Below are positions 5,431 to 5,432 of a stretch of DNA of 5,432 nucleotides, in pieces (positions within the stretch are counted from its first letter, which is position 1; every line of letters begins with the position of its first letter). The notes under the pieces were generated by a model. It did no database searches, was not told the DNA's origin, and saw only the letters and a program-made list of their open reading frames with translations. Both the position numbers and the translations under genes were made by a program. Origin of the DNA: Bacteroidales bacterium UBA4459 (GTDB lineage Bacteria; Bacteroidota; Bacteroidia; Bacteroidales; F082); contig DGOT01000252.1 of NCBI GenBank assembly GCA_002389465.1, forward strand, positions 3,387 to 8,818. The letters are read 5' to 3'.

Positions 5431-5432
5431 CC

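Noticed and set aside
1..5432. CRISPR arrays, tRNA or rRNA genes, transposases, integrases, toxin-antitoxin or defence genes
   Set aside because: None was seen: no spaced direct repeats of CRISPR length, no cloverleaf-like segments in the gaps, and no such protein signatures among the coding regions.

Overview
The window looks like a chromosomal segment of a Bacteroidota (Bacteroidetes) bacterium. Four things point there. The gene string mutY-ssb-gldE-gldD is characteristic of that phylum. GldE and GldD are gliding-motility/type IX secretion (T9SS) proteins. Three intergenic regions carry an exact match to the phylum's -7 promoter element TAnnTTTG. Most starts are preceded by A/T-rich sequence rather than a Shine-Dalgarno. 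I cannot name a genus.

Layout. Positions 1-355 (minus strand) hold an HU/IHF-family DNA-binding protein, followed 23 nt downstream by the first 15 codons of a tiny, very basic ribosomal-type protein cut by the window edge. A 137-nt divergent spacer separates it from the plus-strand block: mutY (493-1563), ssb (1575-2027, 11 nt later), gldE (2102-3454, with its own promoter-like box) and gldD (3494-4075, 39 nt later). The 310-nt gap 4076-4385 holds what looks like the decayed C-terminal sorting tail of a lost T9SS cargo gene, a strong intrinsic terminator, and the promoter and leader of a CorA-family divalent-cation channel gene (4386-5294). The last 138 nt are non-coding. They hold a hairpin directly after corA and, at the right edge, a degenerate tandem repeat with an exact 10-bp period.

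Function. MutY and SSB are genome-maintenance proteins. GldE (membrane, CBS/CorC domains) and GldD (lipoprotein) are paired accessory factors of the gliding/T9SS machinery. HU and the small basic protein serve the nucleoid and ribosome. CorA appears to be a separate transcription unit. All five full plus-strand genes look intact and ordinary.

I do not see an undescribed biological system here. The points most worth a second look are the T9SS-tail remnant between gldD and corA, the 10-bp repeat at the right edge, the Shine-Dalgarno plus five-codon leader ORF overlapping the corA start, and the TTG start of gldE with a nine-codon ATG ORF overlapping it.
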